DNA from: Palsa-360 sp963710315
GTDB lineage: Bacteria > Acidobacteriota > Terriglobia > Acidiferrales > UBA7541
Assembly (NCBI GenBank): GCA_963710315.1
Contig: CAVPZW010000008.1
Span: forward strand, 434,001-498,000
Direction of reading: 5' to 3'
DNA length: 64,000 nt
Shown here: positions 30,224-39,811 of the stretch, in pieces
Position numbering within the stretch: position 1 is the first letter of the stretch
How the letters are laid out: every line of letters begins with the position of its first letter
Position numbers and translations under genes: made by a program
The notes under the pieces: generated by a model
The model's input: only the letters and a program-made list of their open reading frames with translations
Databases searched by the model: none
Told to the model about the DNA's origin: nothing

Positions 30224-31416
30224 TGAGGGCGATCCTTCATCGGCGCGAAGCTGCCGCGGAAATATTCGCGAACGAACACAGCCGCAAACGCCAGGATCAC
30301 CAGCGGGCCCCACCACAGGCCAAGGCTGGGCACTTGCTTGCGAAAAATTTCAGGAATCGCTCCCATGGTGCCGCCCACCAGCGCCAAAGCCCAGCCGAGC
30401 GCATGCCGCTGAGGCGAGAGCAGAGAGAAGATTGCCATGAGCGCCACCACCGGAATTACGATGACGTAGCTATTCTTTTCAGTCATCGGGTTGAACAAGA
30501 CCAAGAAAATTGTGGACAGCCCCAGAATGTAGATGGCCTTTTCCGCTTCGGACTTCGCGCGTTTCGCGCCGACCAGCGAGAGTGCGGCAGTGGCAGCGGC
30601 CGCCAAAATTCTCAAGAGCTGCGAGGCTTTGCCGGCTAGGCCGAGGCCCAGCGCGCGCAACAGGCCATTGATGTCGGCGAATCGGTTTTCAGAGGTGGAG
30701 GAGATGTCGTAAAGGTGGCGGATCGACTGGACGGATTCGCCATAAACATACGCGAAGGGATGAAAGAAAAACGGCATGGCAAGCAGCGCAGCGCCGCCCA
30801 CGATCACGCGCCAGATGACGGGGCGATAGGCCAGGACGGCAAGCCCGATCATAACCAGCCCCAGCGGCTTGGCAACCACCGCAGCCAGCAGAAACAGCGT
30901 TGCCGGCCACCAGCGCGAGCGGGCCAGGCTTGCCGCAGCATGAGCGCACAGCCCGGCGAAGACAAGATTGGCCTGCCCGTTGTGCAGCGCATCAAGCGTC
31001 TGCGAAAGCGCGATCACCGTCAGATAGAAAAACAGGCGAGTCATGCGGCTGCTTTCCACGGGCAAAAGCCGCAGCAGCCTCCACAGCCCGCCAACAAACA
31101 CGGCGGTGGAGAAGATGCGCCAGGCGATGTCGCACCACGGCTGCGGCAGCGCGTAAAACGGCATGAAGAAAAACACAAACTGCGGAAAATAATGCCACGC
31201 GGCGTTGCGCAGCGGCTCTCCCGCAAACCATGCATGCACCGCCCAGCGGTAAACAGGAGTAACCGTATGCGCGTCCGGCGCGCTGTATACCATCACGCAA
31301 ATGCCGCACAGAAAAATCGCCCAAAGCGCGATGGCCGCGCGCATGAAAGCATCCCAAAACACGCGCCGTCCCGCGTTGCGCGCCTCTGCGCTCAAGCCCC
31401 GGCCCCCGCATGCCAT
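30214..31416 (-). CDS. GT87-family membrane glycosyltransferase (DUF2029)
   Basis: The 400-residue polytopic protein has about 9-10 TM helices. The family-like elements are the first luminal loop after TM1 (YSAPDAHTVTPVYRWAVHAW), FVFFFMPFYALP, and the QTLDALHNGQANLVFAGL segment typical of the DUF2029/GT87 polyprenyl-phosphate-mannose-dependent mannosyltransferases. It would glycosylate an envelope acceptor. It is coupled to the downstream GMC gene by overlap. The start is uncertain: ATG 31416 has only a weak ribosome site, and ATG 31344 is possible. Confidence 0.75.
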   Translation of the reverse strand: MACGGRGLSAEARNAGRRVFWDAFMRAAIALWAIFLCGICVMVYSAPDAHTVTPVYRWAVHAWFAGEPLRNAAWHYFPQFVFFFMPFYALPQPWCDIAWRIFSTAVFVGGLWRLLRLLPVESSRMTRLFFYLTVIALSQTLDALHNGQANLVFAGLCAHAAASLARSRWWPATLFLLAAVVAKPLGLVMIGLAVLAYRPVIWRVIVGGAALLAMPFFFHPFAYVYGESVQSIRHLYDISSTSENRFADINGLLRALGLGLAGKASQLLRILAAAATAALSLVGAKRAKSEAEKAIYILGLSTIFLVLFNPMTEKNSYVIVIPVVALMAIFSLLSPQRHALGWALALVGGTMGAIPEIFRKQVPSLGLWWGPLVILAFAAVFVREYFRGSFAPMKDRPQCS

Positions 31417-31878
31417 TCCATCAAATTCACGATTCCTCTAGTCGAGCCATCTTTTCCGCACTGGAATTTCGTCATCCGCATTCCGCGATGAGCCCGAATC
31501 TTAGCCGATACAAGATCGCATCGCCAGCGCTCCCGCCGATTGTGCCTGGCGATTTCTTTAATCTTTCTTATCAGATGATGAGGAACGAGGTGCGGATTTC
31601 CTCGCATGGAAATGCGGACGAGTTTGTTGGCCATGGAAAGCAAGAAAATTCAAAACCCCGGCCCTTTAAACGCGAAAGGTTTGGGCGCCCGCGAGAGCCG
31701 AGCCAGTTCCTCGGCGTTGACGTACTGGAGTGGTTTCATCCACCCGTGCGCGCTCGTCAAGAGAAAGACCTGGAAGGGTTGGCCACCTGCCTTGAATGAA
31801 TTGGGTCTCTGTCGGTGGTCCGCAAAGAAATCGCAAAAGGCTTCTTCACCTGGCCTGGTAAAAGATTGCCGGGTGGAG
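31417..31878. other. Intergenic region with lower GC; possible 78-codon open frame
   Basis: No convincing gene is seen. On the minus strand, 31650-31883 is open for 78 codons, directly behind the cyclase stop, with a reading that looks moderately protein-like (EEAFCDFFADHRQRPNSF; later EELARLSRAPKPFAFKG). It has only an internal ATG and no ribosome site. It could be a small protein or the remnant of a C-terminus. Plus-strand frames look like shadows. Confidence 0.3.
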
Positions 31879-32988
31879 TCACTTTATTGAACTACCATTT
31901 GGGCTTTTCGTGGACTGGGCTGCAAAGAGGTTAAATTGCCCGGGTATGTTTTTAATGTCGCTTATTTCTCCAGCTGGTGTGGCGACCACCTCGCCTTCTA
32001 TGCGGACTTTGGTCGTCTGGGATATGAGAATCTGCCCAGCTTCTGCTCGTGCCTCGATCCGTTGCGCAAAGTTTACATGGGGTCCAAGCGCGGTGAACTG
32101 ATCGCGGAAGTCTGTTCCAACATTGCCCACGAGTGCTTCTCCTGTGTGGATTCCACAGCCCAACCCAATTTCAATCTTGTGAGGCGTATATAAGGTCCAC
32201 TGCTCCATCCAGCGTTTAAGAACCTCCTCAAATCTTGGACGCAGATCAATTGCCGTACGGACCGCAGCAACCGCGTCGGCTTTACCCTCGTCCTCCTTAT
32301 GGTTAAGGACACCAAAGAGAGCCATGACCCCGTCACCGATAAATTTATCCAGAATCCCCCCATGATCGAAAATCGTCCTAGCTGCGACCTCGCAGTATTC
32401 TTTCAGGAACCCCGCGATTAGCGTTGGGTGAGCTTTGAGGATTTCGCAGAGTCGCGAGAATCCTCGAATATCCCAAAAACAAATGGTGATTGTCCGCTGT
32501 TTAATGGAAAGCAGCGAAGGGTCCTTCTCGATTGCGTCATATACCCGAGGGTCAAAGTATCGCCGCAGGAAATTCATCCGTTGGGACCATTCTCTGAAAC
32601 GCAAGGCGGCCCGCGTTTTAATGTTAATCTCTCGAACGGCCGCTGTCCCCCGAATGTTCTTCTCGACTACGTCAAAGGCTCCGTAGTCGAAAGCCGCATA
32701 TCGGTCGAGACTTTTCTCCTTAGCTGTGAATAGTATTGCCATTATTAGAGGGTCTATTTTCCGCGCCTCTTGGAGCATGTTCATGCCGCTTTGCTCCGTT
32801 GCCATCACAAGATCGGTAAGAACCACGTCGATAGGCTGCTTCTCGGCTAGTTGTGTCTCCACAATACGCTTGCCCTCGACGTCGCCCGCAGCTGTAAATA
32901 TCTGCCAGTCTGGATTTACATCTCCGAGAGCAAGCCTCAAGGCCTCTCGGTTTTCTCTCTCATCGTCAACGATCAAGATTCGAGGCAT
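31879..32988 (-). CDS. Response regulator with class III adenylate cyclase output
   Basis: The 369-residue protein starts with a receiver domain (acid pair D8/D9, phospho-acceptor D59 in DVVLTDLVM, K90), then a helical linker, then a class III nucleotidyl cyclase domain from about residue 165. Both metal aspartates are present (D173 in ICFWDIRGF, D219 in FIGDGVMALFG). The purine-selecting pair reads K215 and T299, as in bacterial adenylate rather than guanylate cyclases, and the transition-state N306 and R310 are present (VNFAQR). It should make cAMP when phosphorylated. It starts 8 nt after the kinase gene with AAGGAG in the overlap, so it is translationally coupled. No cAMP receptor gene is adjacent. 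Confidence 0.9.
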   Translation of the reverse strand: MPRILIVDDERENREALRLALGDVNPDWQIFTAAGDVEGKRIVETQLAEKQPIDVVLTDLVMATEQSGMNMLQEARKIDPLIMAILFTAKEKSLDRYAAFDYGAFDVVEKNIRGTAAVREINIKTRAALRFREWSQRMNFLRRYFDPRVYDAIEKDPSLLSIKQRTITICFWDIRGFSRLCEILKAHPTLIAGFLKEYCEVAARTIFDHGGILDKFIGDGVMALFGVLNHKEDEGKADAVAAVRTAIDLRPRFEEVLKRWMEQWTLYTPHKIEIGLGCGIHTGEALVGNVGTDFRDQFTALGPHVNFAQRIEARAEAGQILISQTTKVRIEGEVVATPAGEISDIKNIPGQFNLFAAQSTKSPNGSSIK

Positions 32989-32996
32989 CTTCGGTC

Positions 32997-34838
32997 CTAC
33001 TCCTTTTGTTTCCCATTGTGACGCTGGGTAGAACTGGATTGAATTTCACTGACATCAGAAACGAGGGGCAAATAGATTTCGAAGTCGGCACCTTCCCCTG
33101 GAACGCCGACTTCAAGGATCACGCCCCCATGCCCTTCGATAATGCGCCTTACGACAGCCAATCCCAGACCTGTGCCATGCTCTCGTGTCGTAAAAAATGC
33201 ATCAAATATCTTGGATTTATTCTCGACTGGAACTCCAGTGCCATTGTCTCTGAAACGAATCAGTACGTACTGCTTGCTTGAATCGATCAACTGAGGCAGA
33301 GGCGTAGGTGCTGGCTGGATTACCTGAACGTCAATCTTCTTCTCGGACCTGTCGAGCCAATGAGTAGCGTTCGAAACTAGTTCGTCGAAACACTCTGCTA
33401 ACCGTTCGGGATCTCCCATCACCTTCGTGTTACTAGCGCAGTCGATCTTGCAAATGATCCCCATCTTAAGTGCGATACCGCAAGCGTCCTCAAGTATGGG
33501 ACGGAGAAGCGTTGGTACCGGTTTAATCTCTTGAGCTCGCGTCAAGGACTTGAACTGATCTACGATGCATTTCGCTTTCTCAACGGAAGATCTCATGCTT
33601 CCGATTACTTCAACCGCCTCTCCTGTGCGGTTTTCTTCAATTCGAAGTTGCAAAGGATCGAGATTGGTTTCGATGGCAAAGATAGGGTTCCCGATCTTGT
33701 GGGCTGCGGTGAAGGAAATATCCTTCCATACTGCGTCGCGTTCCGCCCGAACGCGCTTGTTCTTCTCGTCTTCCAATGCGTCTATAAGAACTGCCTGCCG
33801 GGTGGTAAGTTCGACATTCTCCGCATAAAGCTCTTCTGGAGTCTTTCGAAACTTCAAACGGGAACGACCTTCGTCGGAAAAATACTTGTACCCAATTTGA
33901 GGAAACTGCTGCACAAGTCCGGTAAGGTAGTTTCGATCCCATATCCGAACACGAAGAGTTGATGCGTACGGCCCACGTCTTGTCTTGAATTCTGTCTTCT
34001 CAAGGTCGAACAAGTTGGCTTGCTTCGGGCCTCCCTCCAGAAGTACGAAGAGGAGTGTAATGGGGAGATTTGCACCTTCACGTGAGATAACACGTTCAAT
34101 ATGCTCAGAATATCTGGATATTCGATGAAGAAGGAATTCTGGTTCGTGCCTCAATATATCTAGAAGCGAATCGGGTGGCATGCGCCGCCCCGTTGTTACG
34201 AGCCAAAGCTCACGGTATTCCCACCCGTCAGGATCCTTCTTGGGAAGTTCCGCGATGAGATCGAATTCGGGAGAATCCTTGAACCAATCGACGCGTTGGA
34301 AACCCATCTGAGCAAGCATTTCTTGCAAGAGATTATCAAAATCGGAGCGATCGAGGCGGTCCCAGTCTACGAAAAACCGCGTTGAAAGTCGGGCCCCAGG
34401 AATGAGCCTCGCCCGACTTGGCGAGCGACGATAATCTCCGAGAGCTTTGCTTAGGCTTTTCGTTAGGTTGGACAAACTCCGTGGACTCTGCTCATAAAAG
34501 AAGCATTGAAGATTCTTCAGATCAAACGGAACGTCATTTTCTGCCTCAGAGCGCATTAACAGGAATAGTCCCTTACCCATCGCCTGTGCCAATCCGAGCT
34601 CAAAGAACACATTTGGATTGCGACCGGTCACGTCTGCAACTACACAGTCGGCGCGAGCCAGTTCGCCTAGGAGCACCTCCTGAATCGCTGCCGACCGCGG
34701 GCGCTGATCGTCCAAAGAAACTATTCGGAAGTTAGATATGTTTGCTGCCTTCTTAACAGCTTCCTTTACGGGCAAAAATTCTTCAGAGTAAGGGAGAGCT
34801 AGAAAGCATCTCGGTTTCGGACGCCCGATAGTTGGCAT
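32997..34838 (-). CDS. Histidine kinase with N-terminal NDT/TIR-like and nuclease-like domains
   Basis: The 613-residue cytosolic protein has no TM segment. Residues about 10-135 look like the nucleoside-2-deoxyribosyltransferase/TIR-like fold found in immune and stress proteins (CFLALPYSEEF, then ADVTGRNPNVFFELGLA with E80, then VPFDLKNL). Residues about 165-310 resemble a restriction-endonuclease-like domain (FDNLLQEMLAQMGF, EFDLIAEL, RIWDRNYLTGLV), though the catalytic lysine is not evident. A coiled coil leads to a kinase core: H380 in FTAAHKIGNP, N490 in FDELVSNATHW, DNGTGVP, FFTTREHGTGLGL. GAGGG precedes the ATG. The downstream receiver-cyclase is its obvious partner. Base composition is lower in GC than the flanks. 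Confidence 0.85.
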   Translation of the reverse strand: MPTIGRPKPRCFLALPYSEEFLPVKEAVKKAANISNFRIVSLDDQRPRSAAIQEVLLGELARADCVVADVTGRNPNVFFELGLAQAMGKGLFLLMRSEAENDVPFDLKNLQCFFYEQSPRSLSNLTKSLSKALGDYRRSPSRARLIPGARLSTRFFVDWDRLDRSDFDNLLQEMLAQMGFQRVDWFKDSPEFDLIAELPKKDPDGWEYRELWLVTTGRRMPPDSLLDILRHEPEFLLHRISRYSEHIERVISREGANLPITLLFVLLEGGPKQANLFDLEKTEFKTRRGPYASTLRVRIWDRNYLTGLVQQFPQIGYKYFSDEGRSRLKFRKTPEELYAENVELTTRQAVLIDALEDEKNKRVRAERDAVWKDISFTAAHKIGNPIFAIETNLDPLQLRIEENRTGEAVEVIGSMRSSVEKAKCIVDQFKSLTRAQEIKPVPTLLRPILEDACGIALKMGIICKIDCASNTKVMGDPERLAECFDELVSNATHWLDRSEKKIDVQVIQPAPTPLPQLIDSSKQYVLIRFRDNGTGVPVENKSKIFDAFFTTREHGTGLGLAVVRRIIEGHGGVILEVGVPGEGADFEIYLPLVSDVSEIQSSSTQRHNGKQKE

Positions 34839-35112
34839 TCGATCCCTCTTTTCGTAAAGATATGGCCCAATGTTTCAGTCGTTTCACCTGCACGGGCTAT
34901 GCTGCAACAAGAAGTCCCTCTTCGAGACGATTGTCAAGTCACAACCTTTAGAGACTAGAGTGTATCGCACAAGTGAATCATTTTCGTCACCAGGGGTGTA
35001 TATTGCGGCGGAGATAATTGAGTCGGCGGTGGACCCTCGCCCGGCACATGCAAGGCACTCCGGGAACTCTTCTTCTCCCTCCGGGCGGCAAATAGACATA
35101 AAATAGAGGGAA

Positions 35113-37358
35113 ATGTCTTCGCTTGAAAAGCCGGTGGGGCTGCCTTCGCTGGTTGGCGCTGGCGGCAAGACGGAGCGCACGACCAAGGCGCTGCAGCTGC
35201 GTTTCCTCGAGCTGGTGGAGAAGGTGAGGCAGACGCGGCCGGCCAGCGACATTGAGCTGCTGCGGCGGGCGTTTGAATTTGCCGCGGAGCAGCACCGCGC
35301 GCAGCTGCGCAAGTCGGGCGACCCTTACCTCTCGCATCCCCTGGAAGTCGCGCACATCCTGGCGGACATGAAGCTGGACGTCACCACGCTGTGCGCCGCG
35401 CTGCTGCATGACGTGGTCGAGGACACGCGCGTCTCGCACGCAGCGCATTGCCGAGCGATTCGGGCCGGACGTGGCCGCGCTGGTCGAAGGGGTCACCAAG
35501 ATCAGCCGGCTGGACCTGCTGGCTCCCGAAGCGCGCCAGGCCGAAAACGTGCGCAAGATGCTGCTGGCCATGGTGAACGACGTGCGCGTGGTCGTCGTGA
35601 AGCTGGCCGACCGCCTGCACAACATGCGCACGCTGAGCTTTCTTTCTCCCGAAAAGCAGCAGCGCATCGCCCGCGAGACGCTGGATATCTATGCGCCCAT
35701 CGCGCACCGCCTGGGAATGGGCTTGATCCGCGGCGAGCTGGAGGACCTCGCGTTCAGCTACCTGGAGCCCGAGGCGTTCCAGGAGCTGCAAAATACCGTC
35801 GTCGCAAAGCGAAAAGAGTTCGAGACGTTTCTCGCGGAGTTGCAGGACACGATTCGCAAGCGGCTGGAGGAAAACGGGATTGCCGCGGAAGTCGACGGCC
35901 GCGTGAAGCGGCTCTATTCCATCCACCAAAAAAGTTTGCGGGAGCACCGCACCGTCGATCAGATTTACGATCTGCTGGCCGTGCGCGTGATTACCGACAC
36001 GATTCGCAATTGCTATGCGGCGCTGGGCGTGATCCATCAGGCGTGGCGGCCTGTGCCTGGACGATTCAAGGATTACATCGCCATGCCGCGGCCCAACCTG
36101 TACCAATCGCTGCACACCACGGTGATTCATGCCGGGCAGACCTTCGAGGTGCAGATCCGCACGCAGGAGATGCACCGCATCGCCGAGCAGGGCGTGGCGG
36201 CGCACTGGCGCTACAAGGATGGCAAGGACGTTTCCGACGCGGACGATCAGCGCATTTTGTGGATGCGCCAGCTGATCGAATGGGTCAAGGAAATGCAGGA
36301 GCCATCGGAATTCATGTCCACGCTCAAAGTGGATCTGTATCCCGAGGAAGTGTACGCGTTCACGCCCAAGGGAAAAGTGCTGGCGCTGCCGCGAGGCGCG
36401 ACGCCCGTGGATTTCGCGTACGCCGTGCACACCGAAGTGGGCAATCAGTGCATCGGCGCGAAGGTGAACGGGCAAATCGTGCCGCTGCGGCATCGGTCTG
36501 GCGAACGGCGACGTGGTTGAGGTGCTCACGCAAAAGGGCCACGTGCCCAGCCGCGATTGGCTGAACTTTGTGCGCACCTCTCGCGCGCGCAGCAAGATTC
36601 GGCATCACATCACGTCCATCGAGCGCAGCCAGGCCACCGAAGTGGGCAGACGTCTGCTCGAACGGGAGGCGCGGCAAGTCGGGCGCAGCCTGAAAAAAAT
36701 TCCCGAGGCGGATTTGCTGCGCGTCGCCACGGAGTACGGTTGCGCGAAGCTCGAGGATTTGTTCGCGGACTTGGGCTACGGGAAATACTCGGCGCGACAG
36801 ATTATATTCAATGCACTGGGCGAGCCGCTTGCTCCGGCCAAGCCCGAGGGAACGAAGGAAGAAGCACCGACGGGACTGGTCTCAACCGTCAAGCGGATCT
36901 TGCGCGTGGGCGATGCGACCTTGCAGGTCGGAGGGCAGAGCGACCTGATGGTTTTCCGCGCCAAGTGCTGCAACCCAATCCCCGGCGATGAAATTGTTGG
37001 ATACGTAACGCGCGGGCGCGGCGTTGCCGTGCATTCCAATTCATGCCCCAACGTTCAGAATTTGCTCTACCAGGTGGAACGCCGCATTGATGTGGAATGG
37101 GGCGTCGCCACCGGGTCAACCTACCCTGTCACTTTGCTGATCCGCGCGCAGGACCGGCCCGGCATGCTGGCAGACATTACCGCCGTCATCAGCGAAACCG
37201 GCTCAAACATTCGCACGCTGGGCAGCCATCCCGACAATTTGCACGCGCGCATTGACCTGACGCTGGAAATCAGCGACCGCAAGCAGCTGGAGCGCATCAC
37301 CGCCAACATACGGAAGATTTCCGGGGTGTTTGGCGTGGAACGGCTTTACAACATTTGA
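35113..37358 (+). CDS. rel: Bifunctional (p)ppGpp synthetase/hydrolase Rel, two frameshifts
   Basis: This is the long RSH enzyme that makes and degrades (p)ppGpp in the stringent response. It has the HD hydrolase site (LLHDVVEDT), the synthetase motif (PNLYQSLHTTVI), a TGS domain (VYAFTPKGKVLALPRGATPVDFAY) and a C-terminal ACT domain (RPGMLADITAVISETGSNI). As written the frame breaks near 35446 and near 36496, each explained by one extra base. The protein resumes seamlessly in the next frame (AERFGPDVAALVEG; LTQKGHVPSRDWLN). Because Rel is a core single-copy gene, sequence error is more likely than inactivation. The GAGGG is only 2 nt from the ATG. Confidence 0.92.
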
Positions 37359-37367
37359 TACATCTTT

Positions 37368-37442
37368 GTAGGACAGGCTTCAGCCTGTCTGGTTTTTGCA
37401 AGGCGAGAAATCCAACCCCAGACAGGCTGAAGCCTGTCCTAC
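37368..37442. repeat. Paired REP-like element 4
   Basis: Inverted pair, variant GTAGGACAGGCTTCAGCCTG, with about 30 nt between arms, 10 nt after the rel stop. It may also act as the rel terminator region. Confidence 0.85.
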
Positions 37443-37512
37443 TCAAGCCCACCAGTTGATCTTCGAGGCACACGGAAATCCCGCTCCCGGCCTGCGAGGT
37501 TACAATTAAAAA

Positions 37513-38154
37513 ATGCCACCAGGCCGCCCATTTCGCTTTGCTCTTTCGCGCCGATTGCCGCGCGCATTGTTGCTGGCCTCGATCGCGCTACTCTGCTCGT
37601 GCAAATCCGCTCCGAAGGCGGACACGGATCAGGCCAATCAGATGGCCATGTGGCTGGATAGCGTTCCGGACCTGAAGAGCCTGAATGTTTCAAACGCGGA
37701 GATCACTGAACTTACCAAGGCTCATGAGGCCGGTCTTAGCGATCCATCCGGCGTGGTCTTGATCAAGCTGGCTCGCGATCGCAAGGTTCCTTTTACGGAT
37801 GGAGAAAACGTGGCGGATTTGTTGAACGCTGGATCGTCCGAAGAAACCGTTGTGGAGCTTGCGCGCCTCAATCATTTGGGCCCGTGGGCGGGAGAGGCTC
37901 GCGCCATGCGGCTGGCGGGACTTTCCGACAAGATAATTCTGGCCGTCGCACGTCGGCGGTCCCAGGGCCTCCCCATTCTCAGCGGAGAAAAACTGGGGGA
38001 ATTGAAAAACACCGGGGCCAGCGATGCCACAATCCTGGACATGGTGCAGAAAGGCCTCTCCGAGCAGACCGTGAACAATTACATTGCGCAGCATAACGCG
38101 GCCGCGGGCGGGCATAAATTTGTATACCAAGGACACGCGCGCAAGAGGAACTGA
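37513..38154 (+). CDS. Lipoprotein of unknown function
   Basis: The 213-residue protein has a basic N-terminus and a hydrophobic segment ending in a lipobox-like LLCSCKS (cysteine near residue 30). The mature part is helical with short repeats (ITELTKAHEAGLSDPSG; GLSDKIILAVARRR; GASDATILDMVQKGLSEQ) that look like degenerate paired-helix repeats. It probably sits in the cell envelope. No family was recognised. It lies between rel and def on the same strand. Confidence 0.65.
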   Translation: MPPGRPFRFALSRRLPRALLLASIALLCSCKSAPKADTDQANQMAMWLDSVPDLKSLNVSNAEITELTKAHEAGLSDPSGVVLIKLARDRKVPFTDGENVADLLNAGSSEETVVELARLNHLGPWAGEARAMRLAGLSDKIILAVARRRSQGLPILSGEKLGELKNTGASDATILDMVQKGLSEQTVNNYIAQHNAAAGGHKFVYQGHARKRN

Positions 38155-38276
38155 CGTTCGCTTGCGGTTGCCGATTTCGTTTTGTGGCGGCGCGCTTCGC
38201 GTATATCCTCACATGCTGAAATGAATTTGCTAAACGCACATGTTGCGTTGCCGTTCGAGAGGAAACAGCCATTCCC

Positions 38277-38867
38277 GTGAAACTTGATATCGTTCAGACT
38301 GGCAACCCTGTCCTGCGGCAGCGCGCACGGCCGCTGAGCGTTGAGGAAATCCGAAGCCGCGAGACACAGAAATTGATCGAGGCCATGCGCACGCGCATGC
38401 ACGAAGCGCCCGGCGTGGGTCTGGCGGCTCCGCAAGTGGGCCTTGCGCTGCAGCTTGCGGTGATCGAAGACCGCGAGGAATATCACAAGGACGTTTCGGA
38501 AACGCTGCTCAAGGAGCGCGAGCGCCGCCCCGTGCCGTTTCACGCCATCATCAATCCGTCCCTGGAGTTGGTTGGAGAGGAAAAGGCCGAGTTCTTCGAG
38601 GGCTGCCTGAGCGTTTCCGGTTTTACGGCTCTGGTTCCGCGGGCGCGCTCGGTGCGCGTCACCTGTCTTGACGAGTACGGGGAGAGCAAAGTGATCGAAG
38701 CTTCAGGATGGTATGCGCGGATCCTGCAGCACGAGGTCGATCATCTGAATGGGACGTTGTACATTGACCGCATGAGCTCGCGCTCGTTCACGTCCATGGA
38801 AAATCTGCTGGAGTTCTGGAAGGGCAAGCCGGTGAACGAAATCAAGTCGGAGCTGGAACTGAAATGA
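38277..38867 (+). CDS. def: Peptide deformylase
   Basis: The 196-residue enzyme removes the N-formyl group from nascent proteins. It has all three motifs: GVGLAAPQVG, EGCLSVSGF (metal cysteine) and QHEVDHLNG (two metal histidines and the catalytic glutamate). The start is GTG at 38277. A loop around residues 65-80 (DREEYHKDVSETLLKERERRP) is longer than in E. coli, as in type 1B or actinobacterial-like enzymes. Confidence 0.96.
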   Translation: MKLDIVQTGNPVLRQRARPLSVEEIRSRETQKLIEAMRTRMHEAPGVGLAAPQVGLALQLAVIEDREEYHKDVSETLLKERERRPVPFHAIINPSLELVGEEKAEFFEGCLSVSGFTALVPRARSVRVTCLDEYGESKVIEASGWYARILQHEVDHLNGTLYIDRMSSRSFTSMENLLEFWKGKPVNEIKSELELK

Positions 38868-38927
38868 AGTTAGCCTAGTTCAGCGGGGTTTGCGCACCAA
38901 AGCTTTTCGCAAAATTAAGAATGTGCT

Positions 38928-38957
38928 GTAGCCCGCCTCTTCAGAGGCGGGGTTTTT
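38928..38957 (+). terminator. Hairpin plus T-run after def
   Basis: CCCGCCTCT and AGAGGCGGG form a perfect 9-bp stem with a 2-nt TC loop, followed by GTTTTT. The GTAG lead ties it to the dispersed hairpin repeats. Confidence 0.6.
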
Positions 38958-38999
38958 CCGTAAATCCGCCAACCAAGTTCCACCCATCGGGAGGATCGA

Positions 39000-39377
39000 G
39001 TGATCGAAACCGTTGCAACAGACCGAGGGCCAAAGGCCATCGGCCCCTACTCGCAGGCCGTTCGCGCCAATGGATTTGTGTTTCTCTCAGGGCAAATTCC
39101 GCTTGATCCGCAGACGCAGCAGGTGGTGGAGGGAGACGTCGCGGTGCAGACCGAGCGCGTCCTCGAAAATCTGAAGGGCGTTGTGGAGGCGGCGGGATCG
39201 TCCATGCAACACGTGGTGAAGACCACAGTATTTCTGGCCGACATGAACGATTTCGCGGCCATGAACGAAGTGTACTCGCGCTATTTCACGGCGCACAAAC
39301 CGGCGCGGTCCACTGTTGAGGTGGCGCGGCTGCCGAAAGATGTGCGCGTCGAGATCGACCTGATTGCACTGCTCTGA
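39000..39377 (+). CDS. ridA: RidA family 2-iminobutanoate/2-iminopropanoate deaminase
   Basis: The 125-residue protein begins at GTG 39000 with GGGAGG 5 nt upstream. It has the YjgF/RidA hallmarks: GPYSQAVRANGFVFLSGQIP, the QTERVLENLKGVVEAAGS helix, and the active-site arginine in PARSTVEVARLPKD. It detoxifies reactive enamine/imine products of PLP enzymes in the cytosol, as a trimer. Confidence 0.95.
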   Translation: MIETVATDRGPKAIGPYSQAVRANGFVFLSGQIPLDPQTQQVVEGDVAVQTERVLENLKGVVEAAGSSMQHVVKTTVFLADMNDFAAMNEVYSRYFTAHKPARSTVEVARLPKDVRVEIDLIALL

Positions 39378-39421
39378 CGCAATTCTTGCAACTCTAAATT
39401 AGTCCAGGAATTATCGTGAGA

Positions 39422-39811
39422 TTATCGCGCGCCGGAGCCCTGCGCCAGGGGCCCGAGTTGCGTCCGGCATTGCTCCGCAAGCGCGCTGACCGATTCGCGC
39501 GCCTCCGGCGGCAATTTCGGCAGCACTCCCTCCAGCATGGCGATGGCTTCCTTCCAGCGGCTCAGGCTCACCAGCATCGCGCCAAAGTTCACGGCAGCGT
39601 CGGGCAATTCCGGATTCAGCTCCAGCGCCCGGCGAAAGCCGTGCTCCGCTTCCGGGAAATGGCTGAGCGCAAATTGCGCCGTGGCCCAGTCGCTCCAGCG
39701 CTCGCCAGTCTCTTCCTCATGGAGAACCTCATCGAGCTGCCTGACCGCATCTTCATAAAACCCCTGCTGAAACAAGTACACCGCGTATTCATGCTGCGCC
39801 GTGGTAGCCAT
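39422..39811 (-). CDS. Small TPR protein
   Basis: The 129-residue protein has about three TPR units (YLFQQGFYEDAVRQLDEVL; TAQFALSHFPEAEHGFRRAL; AMLVSLSRWKEAIAMLEGVL), with the A-x-x-x-Y/F pattern of tetratricopeptides. GGGGGAGGG 7 nt before the ATG gives a strong start. It is cytosolic and probably a protein-interaction adapter. Its function is unknown. Confidence 0.78.
   Translation of the reverse strand: MATTAQHEYAVYLFQQGFYEDAVRQLDEVLHEEETGERWSDWATAQFALSHFPEAEHGFRRALELNPELPDAAVNFGAMLVSLSRWKEAIAMLEGVLPKLPPEARESVSALAEQCRTQLGPLAQGSGAR

Noticed and set aside
31410..31890. Two plus-strand open frames in the region between the GT87 and cyclase genes
   Set aside because: The sequences have no recognisable domains and lack ribosome sites. 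A minus-strand frame is more protein-like, so these look like shadows.
31879..34838. Pycsar or CBASS defence system
   Set aside because: There is a class III cyclase and a TIR/NDT-like domain, but the cyclase is fused to a receiver and its partner is a histidine kinase, not a cyclic-nucleotide-binding effector. No CD-NTase or cNMP-binding domain is visible.
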